A program made the translations under genes and the position numbers. The notes beneath the pieces are model-generated. The model made no database searches. It was not told the DNA's origin and worked only from the letters and a program-made list of their open reading frames with translations. Shown here one piece after another: positions 27,924 to 36,697 of a stretch of DNA of 64,000 nucleotides (position 1 is the first letter of the stretch; each line of letters begins with the position of its first letter). Origin of the DNA: CAVSWT01 sp963746735 (GTDB lineage Bacteria; Bacteroidota; Ignavibacteria; Ignavibacteriales; Ignavibacteriaceae); assembly GCA_963746735.1 (NCBI GenBank), contig CAVVCO010000037.1, forward strand, positions 248,001 through 312,000. Reading direction: 5' to 3'.

Positions 27924-28379
27924 ATGGCTTTTTCTTATAAAATATTAAAAGATAAAAAATTGAACTATATTAAAGGTTCAGGCATCGCTTTAGGCAGTGA
28001 AATAATTGACACAACAAAAGCGATGTTTAATGATCCAGACTGGAAATATGTAAGAAAACAAATAAGCGATTTTAGAAACATTAAGGAGTTAGTAGTTACT
28101 TTTCAAGAATTTGATGAACTTATTAGAATTGAAGATGAATTCGGAGTAGAGCAGGCAAAAATTCATGCTGGAGAAATAGGTAAATTGGCAATAGTTGCTA
28201 AAAATGAACTTCATGATATCATTTTTAAATTGTACAAAGAAAAAACCAAAAAAGGCGCTCACGAAACTCAAATTTTTTATACAATCGAAGAAGCTGAAAA
28301 TTGGTTAGAGTTAAATAAATCCGATCAAGAAAATGATATTGATAAGCATGATAATAAACTAAACGTTAATATAAATTAA
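27924..28379 (+). CDS. Small protein resembling SpoIIAA/STAS-like domains
   Basis: About 151 residues from the ATG at 27924, which has a better ribosome binding site (aagggtga) than the TTG-like start 51 bp upstream. The pattern of beta strands and an Asp-containing turn (YVRKQISDFRNIKELVVTFQEFDELI) followed by helix GEIGKLAIVAKN and a strand plus FYTIEEAENWLEL recalls the STAS/SpoIIAA-like fold, and the final TIEEAENWL is common in that group. Assignment is tentative. It is isolated, convergent with the nitrilase gene, and ends in an Asp/Asn-rich tail. Confidence 0.5.
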   Translation: MAFSYKILKDKKLNYIKGSGIALGSEIIDTTKAMFNDPDWKYVRKQISDFRNIKELVVTFQEFDELIRIEDEFGVEQAKIHAGEIGKLAIVAKNELHDIIFKLYKEKTKKGAHETQIFYTIEEAENWLELNKSDQENDIDKHDNKLNVNIN

Positions 28380-28463
28380 TCTATCATAATTTTTATCTCA
28401 AGTACTCTTCTTTTACACATCTTTTCTTATTCAATACATTTTACATCTGCCATAAAAAAATAT

Positions 28464-29336
28464 CTAATCTGTATTTTCTATAATGGCAACCTTCGAATAA
28501 ATATCTTGTCTTTTATCTAACAATGGAATCGTAGTTCCTTTAATTCTATTTTCATCTAACAGATCTAATTCTAAATCAGCAATAATGATTTGTTCGAGAT
28601 TTGTAACTCCTTCGGCAGCTATTCCATCACGGGAAAACGGGAAATCAGACGGTGTAAAAATATTTGCCTGTCCATAATGAAGCCTGAGGTTTTCAACAGG
28701 TAAATTTCCGACAGTCCCCGTCATTACTACGAATACCTGGTTTTCAATTGCCCTTGCCTGACAACAGTATTTCACACGTAAGTAACCTTGCCTGTCGTCG
28801 GTATAAGATGGTACAAAAAGAATTTCTGCTCCTGCATCCGCAACAATTCTTGCCACTTCCGGAAATTCAATATCGTAACAAATTAAAATCGAAATAGGGC
28901 AATGCTTAGTTTTAAAAACTTTTAATTCATTTCCGTGCTCAAGTTCCCAGGGTGTTTTTTCCCATCTTGTTCTGTGCAGTTTGTCTTGAGTAAAAACATT
29001 TCCTTCCGGAGTAAATAAGTACGCACGATTATAAATTTTCCCATTATCCTCAGTCGGATGTGTTCCTCCAATTAAATAATAATTATATTTTGTTGAATAT
29101 TTTTTTAGAAGATCTACATATTTATCTTTATAAGTACTCAGTTCTCTTATAGCTTTTACTGCATCGCTGGAATCTATAAATGACATAAGCTGAATTGTAA
29201 ATAGTTCTGGTAAAATTACATAGTGAGGTTTATATTCAGAAGCAGCGGTTAAAACGTAATGTATTTGATCTTCAAATTCTGAAAAATCTTTTATTTTCCT
29301 AAGATTATACTGAATTGATGCAATTCTTACTCTCAT
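28464..29336 (-). CDS. Carbon-nitrogen hydrolase (nitrilase superfamily)
   Basis: A 290-residue amidase-type hydrolase. The catalytic triad is visible: Glu44 in VILPELFTIQ, Lys119 in TQDKLHRTRWE and Cys153 in ILICYDIEFPE. The C-terminal region EGVTNLEQIIIADLELDLL is family-typical. The ATG directly follows, in frame, the TAG stop of the acetyltransferase gene. In many Bacteroidota and relatives the two domains form one polypeptide of about 500 residues, GNAT then nitrilase. Here they are separated by a single in-frame stop, so this is either a split version or a stop introduced by error or readthrough. Substrate unknown. Confidence 0.9.
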   Translation of the reverse strand: MRVRIASIQYNLRKIKDFSEFEDQIHYVLTAASEYKPHYVILPELFTIQLMSFIDSSDAVKAIRELSTYKDKYVDLLKKYSTKYNYYLIGGTHPTEDNGKIYNRAYLFTPEGNVFTQDKLHRTRWEKTPWELEHGNELKVFKTKHCPISILICYDIEFPEVARIVADAGAEILFVPSYTDDRQGYLRVKYCCQARAIENQVFVVMTGTVGNLPVENLRLHYGQANIFTPSDFPFSRDGIAAEGVTNLEQIIIADLELDLLDENRIKGTTIPLLDKRQDIYSKVAIIENTD

Positions 29337-29987
29337 CTAGTTCTCCTTTTTATCAAAATTAGGATTGTAATTTGGGTTAACCCAGACAATTAAAGAAGCA
29401 AATTCCATTGATTCGCTATCACCATGTAAATAATTTTCAACAATATCACAAAATTGAAAACCTTGTTTCAACTGAAACCTAAGCACGGGATCATAAATAT
29501 CTCCCCAAATTACTTTTAAGCAATATGTGTGTGGGTCCATTTTATCCGCATGGAGATGATAATTTGGCAGCCTTCCGGCGGCAATAATCCTCTTTAAATT
29601 TAACCTGGTGCAAAGGGTTCTTCTTTCTTTATATAATTTTTGTCCGATTCCTTTTTTTCTGTAATCCGGGTCAACGCAAACTTCAGCACCATATAAAGTT
29701 TTTCCAATAGGGTTGTGAGTTGAAAATGTTCCTTTTCCAGTAACATCGCCCCAACTATGATCAGGCCCATACTCATCCCACATGATAATAAAAGAACTTG
29801 AAGTCCCAACAATTTTACCATCTAAATCTGCAACAAATTGGCCTTCTGCAAAAACTTTTAAATGATTTTCTAATTGTTCATACGACCATGGTTTTATGTC
29901 GGGATATACTTTTCTTTGCAGCGCTCTAATATCTTCAAAATGGGCAGGGGTAGTGTTTCTAATAATTACTTCAGAATTTTTTTTCAT
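29337..29987 (-). CDS. GNAT family N-acetyltransferase, partner of the nitrilase
   Basis: A 216-residue acetyltransferase. Acetyl-CoA binding residues lie in VCVDPDYRKKGIGQKLYKERR (R/Q-x-x-G-x-G/A), near 100-120, then LKRIIAAGRLPNYHLHADKM and YCLKVIWGDIYDPVLRFQLKQGF. The latter two segments are hallmarks of the GNAT half of the fused GNAT-nitrilase proteins, not of generic GNATs. It ends with KEN and TAG, next to the nitrilase ATG. Coupled function is likely: acetylation and amide hydrolysis of one small metabolite, but the compound is unknown. Confidence 0.9.
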   Translation of the reverse strand: MKKNSEVIIRNTTPAHFEDIRALQRKVYPDIKPWSYEQLENHLKVFAEGQFVADLDGKIVGTSSSFIIMWDEYGPDHSWGDVTGKGTFSTHNPIGKTLYGAEVCVDPDYRKKGIGQKLYKERRTLCTRLNLKRIIAAGRLPNYHLHADKMDPHTYCLKVIWGDIYDPVLRFQLKQGFQFCDIVENYLHGDSESMEFASLIVWVNPNYNPNFDKKEN

Positions 29988-30480
29988 ATAGCTAAAATTG
30001 TTTTATCGAACTACATTATAATAAAATAATTGTTAACTACAAGTATAGTGTAATTTTATTCTTAATACTTTTTAAGTATAAATATAATTAATACAATTGG
30101 TTTAATTTTAAATTATTTGAATGACTAAATATTAATTTTATTCCTTTTGATTTTGATAAATTTGAAATCGAAAATTGTGTGGCTTGATTTATTTCAATTT
30201 GTTTTTCTGAATTGAGTATGAGTTTGGATTAAATAAATTATTTCCAATGTTTTCGTCAATATTAAAATGTAAATGTAAAATTACTCTTTGAAAGCACCTT
30301 AAATATCAGATCTACTAAGATATTTGCTTAAAATTATTGCGGTTTTTGGGAATCTTTTTAGCTTAAAGTCGATTTTTGAAGACTATTTAAAGAAATGGTT
30401 TTATATAGTGAATAAATAAATTGACTTATTTGATGAAAACTTATAATTTTGTCTTCTTCAATAAAATATTTGAGGTTAAA
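29988..30480. other. Intergenic region upstream of rplU
   Basis: AT-rich, about 490 bp, no coding signal and no clear L21 autoregulatory structure that I can recognise. The rplU promoter lies at 30421-30451, so the rest has no visible role. Confidence 0.4.
30421..30451 (+). promoter_or_regulatory. Promoter of rplU-rpmA
   Basis: TTGACT at 30421-30426, a 17-bp spacer and TAATTTTG at 30444-30451 match the TTGACA-17-TAnnTTTG form seen at the nuo, thr and lys operons here. It ends 29 bp before the rplU start at 30481, which excludes the upstream in-frame ATG as the initiation codon. Confidence 0.65.
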
Positions 30481-30788
30481 ATGTTCGCTGTGGTGGATAT
30501 ATTAGGACAACAATTCAAAGTTACTGAAAATACGAAGTACTATGTACCGAAATTAAAAAATGATATTGATTCGGAAGTAACCTTTGATAACGTATTAATA
30601 CTTAGTGATGATAAGGCAACTAAAGTAGGAACTCCTAGTGTAAAAGGAGTTAAAGTTACTGCCAGGGTACTGGAACATGTAAAAGATGATAAGTTGATTG
30701 TTTTTAAAAGAAAAGAAGAACCGGGTATGATAAGAAAAACGGTCACAGGCAGCAATTAACAAGAATTGAAATTACCAAGATAGGTTAA
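30481..30788 (+). CDS. rplU: 50S ribosomal protein L21, one frameshift
   Basis: Large-subunit ribosomal protein that binds 23S rRNA. The start is ATG 30481 (MFAVVDILGQQFKV), not the ATGs further upstream. After VFK the deposited frame gives RKEEPGMIRKTVTGSN and a premature stop, whereas the next frame gives the canonical L21 ending KKRRTGYDKKNGHRQ, then QLTRIEITKIG with a TAA at 30786-30788. One A is missing in the ttttaaaagaaaag run near 30708. Since L21 is universal, this is almost certainly a sequence error. Corrected length about 102 residues. The rpmA gene follows after 15 bp in the standard order. Confidence 0.93.
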
Positions 30789-30803
30789 TAAAGGAGATTA
30801 AAA

Positions 30804-31061
30804 ATGGCTCATAAAAAAGGTCAAGGCTCGTCAAGAAACGGACGTGATAGTAATTCCCAGAGGCTTGGTGTTAAAAGGTTCGGCGGTGAAAAAGTTATTG
30901 CCGGAAATATTTTAGTAAGACAAAGAGGGACAAAATTTCATCCCGGTATTAATGTAAAAATTGGTGGAGACGATACATTGTTTGCTGTTGCTGATGGTTT
31001 CGTAAAATTTGAAACCAAGCGTGGTGACAGGCAATACGTTAGTGTTTACCCGAATGTTTAA
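30804..31061 (+). CDS. rpmA: 50S ribosomal protein L27
   Basis: An 85-residue L27 with the classic N-terminus MAHKKGQGSSRNGRDSNSQ whose extension reaches the peptidyl-transferase centre, and RLGVKRFGGEKVIAGNILVRQRGT (split by the gly-rich turn). No cleavable N-terminal extension like that of Firmicutes is present. AAAGGAG is positioned 7 bp before the ATG. It follows rplU and ends the operon; a CAGGCAGG hairpin repeat lies 20 bp downstream. Confidence 0.97.
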   Translation: MAHKKGQGSSRNGRDSNSQRLGVKRFGGEKVIAGNILVRQRGTKFHPGINVKIGGDDTLFAVADGFVKFETKRGDRQYVSVYPNV

Positions 31062-31080
31062 CTATAAAGTGTAAGTTCAA

Positions 31081-31103
31081 GCCTGCCTGACCGGCAGGCA
31101 GGC
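31081..31103. repeat. GCCTGCCTG hairpin repeat after rpmA
   Basis: GCCTGCCTG-ACCGG-CAGGCAGGC, a nine-base perfect stem. The GC-rich form stands out in AT-rich DNA and has no T-tract. Similar GCCTGCCNNCCGGCAGGCAGGC repeats are dispersed in many bacteria. It may also end the rplU-rpmA transcript. Confidence 0.55.
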
Positions 31104-31146
31104 TCAAGTAAATTTTAAATATTGAACTTACACATGAACTTGAACT

Positions 31147-32112
31147 TTACAGCCCCAGCCTTTCCATATCTGCAACTAATTTTTTTACAGCATCAATAGA
31201 ATTATCAAGTGCCTTTTGTTCTTCTTCATCTAATGATAATTCCAAAACTTTTTCCACTCCATTGGCACCTAATACAGCCGGAACTCCGACATAATAGCCG
31301 TCAACTCCAAATTCACCTTTTAAAAACGCACATGCTGGTAAAACTCTTTTCTCGTCTCTCAATATTGCTTCAGCCATAGTGGTTGCGGCAGATGCAGGAG
31401 AATAAAAAGCAGAACCTGTCTTTAATAATTTAACTACCTCTCCGCCAGCCATTTTAGTTCTCTTTACCATTTGATCCATAACTTCTTTTGCTTTAGCAGT
31501 ATCTTTATATTTTCTTTCAAGTAATTCCAACGCAGGAATTCCATTTACATTTGCATATCGAACCAGCGGCACCATGGTATCGCCATGCCCGCCAAGCACC
31601 ATGGCATTAACATCTTTAACAGAAACTCCAAGTTCCCAGGCAATAAAAGTAGCAAACCTTGATGAATCTAATACACCAGCCTGACCTAATACTCTGTTTG
31701 CTGGGAAGCCTGTAACGTTCTTAAATAAAGTAACCATTGCATCAAGCGGGTTTGAGATAATTATTACAACAGCATTTGGTGCATTTTCTTTAACAGCTTC
31801 AGCAACCGAACGCATGATTTTTGAATTTGTGGTTAGCAAATCGTCTCTGCTCATTCCTGGTTTTCTTGGAAGACCAGCAGTAATTATAATTAAATCTGAA
31901 TTACTAATATCTTTATAATTATTTGTGCCGGTCACAGAAACATCAAATCCGTCAATTCTTGCTGCTTCAGCGATATCTAAGGTTTTACCTTGAGGCATGT
32001 CTTCGACGATATCAAATAATACAACATCGCCTAATCTTTTCATTGCGATTAGCTGAGCCAAAACTCCGCCTATTTGTCCCCCTCCAATTAAAGCAATTTT
32101 TTTTCTTGACAT
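31147..32112 (-). CDS. mdh: Malate dehydrogenase (Rickettsiales/alphaproteobacterial-like type)
   Basis: NAD-dependent malate dehydrogenase of the LDH-like class. The start is MSRKKIALIGGGQIGG (ATG at 32112) rather than the ATG 81 bp upstream, which would add an unrelated tail. The NAD motif is GGGQIGG, then AGLPRKPGMSRDDLL with the mobile-loop arginines that dictate malate over lactate, NPLDAMVTLF, and the catalytic His in GGHGDTMVP. Length 321. A second, less similar mdh lies divergently 150 bp away. It interconverts malate and oxaloacetate in the TCA cycle. Confidence 0.9.
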   Translation of the reverse strand: MSRKKIALIGGGQIGGVLAQLIAMKRLGDVVLFDIVEDMPQGKTLDIAEAARIDGFDVSVTGTNNYKDISNSDLIIITAGLPRKPGMSRDDLLTTNSKIMRSVAEAVKENAPNAVVIIISNPLDAMVTLFKNVTGFPANRVLGQAGVLDSSRFATFIAWELGVSVKDVNAMVLGGHGDTMVPLVRYANVNGIPALELLERKYKDTAKAKEVMDQMVKRTKMAGGEVVKLLKTGSAFYSPASAATTMAEAILRDEKRVLPACAFLKGEFGVDGYYVGVPAVLGANGVEKVLELSLDEEEQKALDNSIDAVKKLVADMERLGL

Positions 32113-32208
32113 TTTTTCACCTAGAATTTTTAAACAATATTTAATTTTAATGATAAACTTTTTTAAAATACTGATGTAGATTTCTATTTGCAAAGATTAA
32201 TTTCAATT

Positions 32209-32216
32209 TAGTTTTG
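32209..32216 (+). promoter_or_regulatory. Possible -7 box for the second mdh
   Basis: TAGTTTTG with a TTTG-containing hexamer (32185-32190) 18 bp upstream and a start codon 46 bp downstream. A weaker match than the other promoters here. Confidence 0.35.
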
Positions 32217-32261
32217 TATTTTGTTCCCCATCAATTCAAACATTAATAAACTGAAATAAAA

Positions 32262-33197
32262 ATGAAAAAGATAACGGTAGTAGGTGCGGGAAATGTTGGT
32301 TCATCAACAGCACAAAAAATTGCTGAAAAACAATTATCAGAAGAAGTTGTTTTAATTGATATACTGGATGGGATACCACAGGGGAAAGCATTGGATATTT
32401 GGGAAAGCGGTCCAATTGAATTGTTTGATACAAAAGTAACTGGGACAAATGATTATAAAGATACAGCAAATTCCGGAGTAGTTGTTATAACTGCAGGACT
32501 GCCGCGTAAGCCTGGAATGTCGCGAGATGATCTTTTACTTACTAATGCTAAAATTGTTAAAAACGTAACAGAAAAAATAATTGAACATTCCCCACAAGCA
32601 ATTATAATTATCGTTTCAAATCCTTTAGATGTTATGGCTTATGTTTCTTTGAAAACAAGTGGATTTGAAAAACACCGTGTAATAGGCATGGCGGGAATTT
32701 TAGACAGTTCCAGGTTCAGATTATTTGTTGCACGAGAATTAAATGTATCTGTGAATGATGTTCAAGCAATGGTGCTTGGTGGGCATGGAGATTCTATGGT
32801 TCCATTAATAAGGTATTCTACTGTAAGTGGGATTCCATTAAGCGAACTAATGCATGAAGATAAAATTGAGAAAATAATTACACGTACTAAAAACGGCGGA
32901 ATTGAAATTGTAAATTACCTAAAAAGCGGCAGTGCTTTTTATTCACCGGCTTCTGCCGCAGTTGAAATGGTTGAATCAATTGTAAAAAATAAAAACAGAA
33001 TTCTGCCTTGCTCAGCCTGGCTGGAAGGGGAGTATGGTTTGGATAAAGTTTATTGCGGAGTACCGATTAAATTAGGAAGCAGCGGCATCGAACAAATTTT
33101 AGAGTTAAAATTAACAAATGAAGAATTGATTCTTTTAAAAAAATCAGCAGACAATGTGAAGGCAAGTATAAAAAAAATTAGTAATTTATTTTTATAA
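32262..33197 (+). CDS. mdh: Malate dehydrogenase (Chlorobi/Chloroflexi-like type)
   Basis: 311 residues with the NAD motif VGAGNVGSS (residues 6-14), LIDILDGIPQGKALD, AGLPRKPGMSRDDLL, NPLDVMAYVSLK and the catalytic GGHGDSMVP. The N-terminal part and ESGPIELFDTKVTGTNDY resemble the tetrameric malate dehydrogenases of Chlorobium. It is divergent from the other mdh and convergent with the anti-sigma factor gene, overlapping it by 6 bp. Two enzymes with the same substrate motif may serve different oxidation states or may simply reflect one acquired copy. Confidence 0.9.
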   Translation: MKKITVVGAGNVGSSTAQKIAEKQLSEEVVLIDILDGIPQGKALDIWESGPIELFDTKVTGTNDYKDTANSGVVVITAGLPRKPGMSRDDLLLTNAKIVKNVTEKIIEHSPQAIIIIVSNPLDVMAYVSLKTSGFEKHRVIGMAGILDSSRFRLFVARELNVSVNDVQAMVLGGHGDSMVPLIRYSTVSGIPLSELMHEDKIEKIITRTKNGGIEIVNYLKSGSAFYSPASAAVEMVESIVKNKNRILPCSAWLEGEYGLDKVYCGVPIKLGSSGIEQILELKLTNEELILLKKSADNVKASIKKISNLFL

Positions 33198-33602
33198 CTT
33201 TAATTTCAGTATAGTCTCAGTTCCGTTTGGAGTGTGATTATATTCTAGTGCGTCCATATAAGTGCGCATTAAATATAAACCCCGCCCTGAGTCTTTTAAT
33301 AAATTTTCCGGTTCGGTAGGGTCAGGTACAGTTGTAGGGTCAAATCCTTTTCCCTCATCTTTAATAGTAATTTTCAAAACTCCGTCAACAAAATCAGCAT
33401 CAATTTTTACGAGTTTCAACTTGATATTTTTATTTGCATGAATAATTGCGTTTGTAGTTGCTTCTGTAACCGCCAGCATTATCCCGGTCATTCTTTCTTC
33501 GTTGATGTTAAGCTCTTTACAAAAGAAATTAATAAATTCTTCAACGGTAATTAAATTGCGGGGGTCGCTTTCTATTTCGATATGAAAATGTTGTTCTGCC
33601 AA
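33192..33602 (-). CDS. Anti-sigma regulatory factor (RsbW-like ATPase domain)
   Basis: A 136-residue histidine-kinase-like ATPase of the HATPase_c_2 group, such as RsbW or SpoIIAB, a serine kinase of partner-switching systems. Motifs: N box AVTEATTNAIIHAN (about 46-59), G1 DEGKGFDP (about 82-90) and G2 GRGLYLMRTYMD. Neither a sigma-B-like factor nor an anti-anti-sigma antagonist is adjacent, although the 27924 gene may have the right fold. Its target is therefore unknown. Confidence 0.87.
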   Translation of the reverse strand: MAEQHFHIEIESDPRNLITVEEFINFFCKELNINEERMTGIMLAVTEATTNAIIHANKNIKLKLVKIDADFVDGVLKITIKDEGKGFDPTTVPDPTEPENLLKDSGRGLYLMRTYMDALEYNHTPNGTETILKLKL

Positions 33603-33654
33603 TATTCGTCCAGATTTTTAATGTGAAAATAATAAAAATTTAGATTTTTTCAAT

Positions 33655-35580
33655 TTAAAATTTCCAATTCATTTCAAAATTAAAATTTGCCATTTTCCTG
33701 TTCATGTTTCCGCTATCAGTTATAAATTCATACCAGCCATAAAAATTTAGAGATAATCTGCTTCTAATCAATAAATTTATTTCTGCTACTGGCCCTATGC
33801 TTAAATATTTTGACTCAGGAATTTTTTGTTGGCCGTTAAAATTAAAAGTATTGATTGCAAAATACCTTATTCCTGTTGAAAATAAAATTTCTTTTATTTG
33901 AACGGCTAATTTAGGTTCTGAATAAACCTCACTTAAAAATCTATTAGGATGAGTCGAGAATGCTTTCCATTGCAGATCTCCTTGCTCAGAAAGCTTTACA
34001 TAGCTAAATACGCGAAATATAAGGCCTTTTGTAATTTTTATATTAGAAGAATCATTTGCTGAGAATTGACGAAAAGAATAACTATGAAAATTTGGATTCA
34101 ATTCTTCAAAATCGTAAACAGTGTAATTTGCCGATACTTCAAATGTATTATATGACGAAATATTTTTTCCGACATAATTTCCGCCGGAGCTTAATCTTAT
34201 TATCCTATTGAAATTATTATTTGAACTTTTTTCGGCAAAAATATAAACCGTATGATTAATCGTTCCTTCAAGACTCAGGAAAGTTTCGAAGAACGGAGTT
34301 AGTAATTTTGAATACTTTATTTTTAAAATAGATAGAACTTCGTCCCGGTCGTCAAAATTAATGTTGCTTGGAGTATCATATTTTAATTTATTCTGAAAAA
34401 AGCTGAAATACAATTTATCAGTTTGAGAGAGATTCAAATTGCCAAGGAAAGAAAGGGAGGCTCTTGCTGCGTTGTTGTTTTTAGAGTTCTCATCTCTTTG
34501 CCTTTCTTCATAAAGTATATCACTGACCCCAGCAAATCTTTTTGTTAAATGCTGTTCATCTCTTCCGGAAAAAATAACTTTAATTAGTCCATCAAAAAAC
34601 GAGCTGCTGTAGCCGGCTGATGATTCTAATTCTAAATTAAGTTCGTTAATTCTAGTGTCAAAAATTGATTTTGTATTTAAGGGTAGGCGATAACGTGTAT
34701 CTCTATCTATGTTTCTATATGACATTCGGCCAGTTATATCAAGCACAAATGCATTTAAAAAATTAGCATGCTGAAATTTATCTTGTATTATATAATTCGC
34801 TTCTGTTCTGCTTTGGATATTATTTGAGATGTCAAAACTTGCTGCCGTTAACGAATCAGCTTGAAAATAAAAATCCTTTTTATTTAGCACATAATCAAGC
34901 TGCACCTGGTTTTTAACTTGTGGAGTAAAATTATTTGTAAACTGAACGTCAAAAAAACGTAGAGCGTTTTTTCTTGGTGAAATATCCTCATTCCTAAATT
35001 TAAATTCCGAGTAAAGATTAAAATCAGGTGTGTTCAAATTATTTAAAATTGCTTCACCACCATATAATGCTCCATAGTCATTTTGCCCAATCTGTCTATT
35101 GTTCATATAACCTGCAAAAGGAGTTATTGTTAATTTATCCATAGGATTTATTTCCGAAAACAAAGCTGTATTGGTTACTGAAGCAGAATTTATTTCAATC
35201 TTCCTGCTGTCTGATAATATATTATTATGAACCAACAATCCAAGATTAAATAGGCTGGTTATCTTGTAAGCAGAAGAAAGAGAAAAAGATTGTTCATCAC
35301 GGATACTTTTTTCAGCAGAGTTTACGAATGATGAGTTATATCCTTCGGATAATTTTAACTTAACTTTATTAAAAGCTTTATCAAATAAAAAGATTGAGTG
35401 AAGTGAATAAGTGTTTAACTGCTTTTCTAATTTTGTGGAAAGAAGATTAAATGGTTTTTCGACACTGATGAATTCAAGGCTGTCAACTTGTGTTTGTGAG
35501 AATACAGTAACTGTAGAAATGAAAAATAATAATATTAATAACCTAACAAATGATGGTATTGCATCGCTCTGAAAGGTCAT
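33655..35580 (-). CDS. Putative outer-membrane beta-barrel protein
   Basis: Unrecognised 641-residue protein, here started at the ATG 35580. A signal peptide seems to be present, with the hydrophobic RLLILLFFISTVTVFSQ. The remainder is dominated by alternating polar and aromatic residues, for example FSLSSAYKITSLFNLGLLVHNN and the last WYEFITDSGNMNRKMANFNFEMNWKF, with a terminal aromatic, typical of a TonB-like or porin-type barrel. It contains no obvious plug. The N-terminal residues before the signal sequence come from an inverted repeat (35576-35652), so the real start may be displaced. It is followed by an FN3 lipoprotein gene upstream on the same strand. Confidence 0.6.
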   Translation of the reverse strand: MTFQSDAIPSFVRLLILLFFISTVTVFSQTQVDSLEFISVEKPFNLLSTKLEKQLNTYSLHSIFLFDKAFNKVKLKLSEGYNSSFVNSAEKSIRDEQSFSLSSAYKITSLFNLGLLVHNNILSDSRKIEINSASVTNTALFSEINPMDKLTITPFAGYMNNRQIGQNDYGALYGGEAILNNLNTPDFNLYSEFKFRNEDISPRKNALRFFDVQFTNNFTPQVKNQVQLDYVLNKKDFYFQADSLTAASFDISNNIQSRTEANYIIQDKFQHANFLNAFVLDITGRMSYRNIDRDTRYRLPLNTKSIFDTRINELNLELESSAGYSSSFFDGLIKVIFSGRDEQHLTKRFAGVSDILYEERQRDENSKNNNAARASLSFLGNLNLSQTDKLYFSFFQNKLKYDTPSNINFDDRDEVLSILKIKYSKLLTPFFETFLSLEGTINHTVYIFAEKSSNNNFNRIIRLSSGGNYVGKNISSYNTFEVSANYTVYDFEELNPNFHSYSFRQFSANDSSNIKITKGLIFRVFSYVKLSEQGDLQWKAFSTHPNRFLSEVYSEPKLAVQIKEILFSTGIRYFAINTFNFNGQQKIPESKYLSIGPVAEINLLIRSRLSLNFYGWYEFITDSGNMNRKMANFNFEMNWKF

Positions 35581-35652
35581 TTCGAATGAGTTTATGAACG
35601 AGAAATCTCTTTTGTAATTATGAAAAAGATTTTTCCCGTTAGTTGAAATGAC
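35576..35652. repeat. Imperfect inverted repeat at the 5' end of the barrel gene
   Basis: GTCATTTC (35576-35583) and GAAATGAC (35645-35652) enclose inner arms containing AGAAATCTCTTTT and AAAAAGATTTTTC. It belongs to the tgtcatttcga...tcgaaatgaca family of dispersed palindromes common in this group. The proposed ATG of the barrel gene lies in one arm. Confidence 0.55.
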
Positions 35653-35724
35653 ATCCGGATTTGTTATGCCGGAATTGTAATAAACAGTCAAGTTAATACT
35701 CTTCTCACTATATTACTTTCCAAA

Positions 35725-36697
35725 TTACTTAATAGTAAATTGAAACTGTTTCGAAATACTATTTGGCTCAGAATTGCTTGTCGTGTATACCGCTACTCGC
35801 CAATAGTAAGTTTGTTTACTATACAAATACGGTGGATCAAAATTAACGCTGATAGTATCATTGGTTACATTTGAAGCAAATTGCTTGTCCCAAAAACTTC
35901 CGAAGAATTGATTTTCCTGAACAATGATTTCATAAGTAGCAGGGACTTTAATTGTTTTTATTTTAAATTCAGAAAATCCGTGTTCAGATTGTGACATTAT
36001 CTAAAGGAAAAATAACTTCCGGAATTCCAACAATTTGATCGTTTACAATTTCACTTTCATCGCTTAGCAAATCTCCTTTATCTAGCGCTCTAACCTTATA
36101 ATAATATATTGTGTACAAATTCAAATTAAAAGTGTCCGTGAATTCCGGTTCAATTGAAGATCCCACTAATGATGAACTGTCAGAGGAAAAATTAATATTG
36201 GTCCCTCTGTAGATATTATATTGCTTAATATCGCTGTCATAATTCGCTTGCCAGTTTAAATATATGGAACGATTATCTTCCCAATTTCTTGCACTTGTAC
36301 TTAAGTATCTTGGGGTGCCTGGCTTATTTTTATTTACGGGCTGCGCCGATACAATTGATGTAGCTGCACTTTCTGTTCCCCAAATATCAACTGCCGTAAT
36401 CTTGTAAAAATAAATGGTGTCATAACTTAAAGTGTCGTCATAAAAATAATTATTTTTTGTAAAAATGATTTTATTAAAAATGCTATCGTCTGTGCTTCTA
36501 TAGATATTATAACCATCAAAATCCGGTTCGCTGTTATTCTGCCAGTCTAAAATGATTTCTCCATCTCCAGCGAAATAAACTGAAAGCCCCGAAGGCACTG
36601 CCGGAGGTATTCCATCATCAGCATTTGAAATATTTGTTGGGCGTTCGCAACTGTAAAAAAATAGTAGAATAGTAAAAGCGATAAAAGTTTTCTTCAT
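35725..36697 (-). CDS. Fibronectin type III lipoprotein, one likely frameshift
   Basis: Lipoprotein with a signal ending LLFFYSC (acylated Cys17) and then two or three fibronectin type III repeats: PSGLSVYFAGDGEIILDWQNNSEPDFDGYNIYRS, PRYLSTSARNWEDNRSIYLNWQ with YNIYRGT, and, in the next frame, EHGFSEFKIKTIKVPATYEI with YYWRVAVYTTSN. The first frame stops at 35984 and the continuation overlaps by 14 bp, so one indel near 35990 probably splits a single gene of about 323 residues. The FN3 pattern, including Tyr-x-Val-x-Ala strands, is clear in all three. Surface-exposed binding or scaffold role is inferred. Confidence 0.7.

Noticed and set aside
30421..30480. In-frame upstream extension of L21
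   Set aside because: Those 20 codons overlap a strong promoter and do not resemble L21; the protein starts at 30481.
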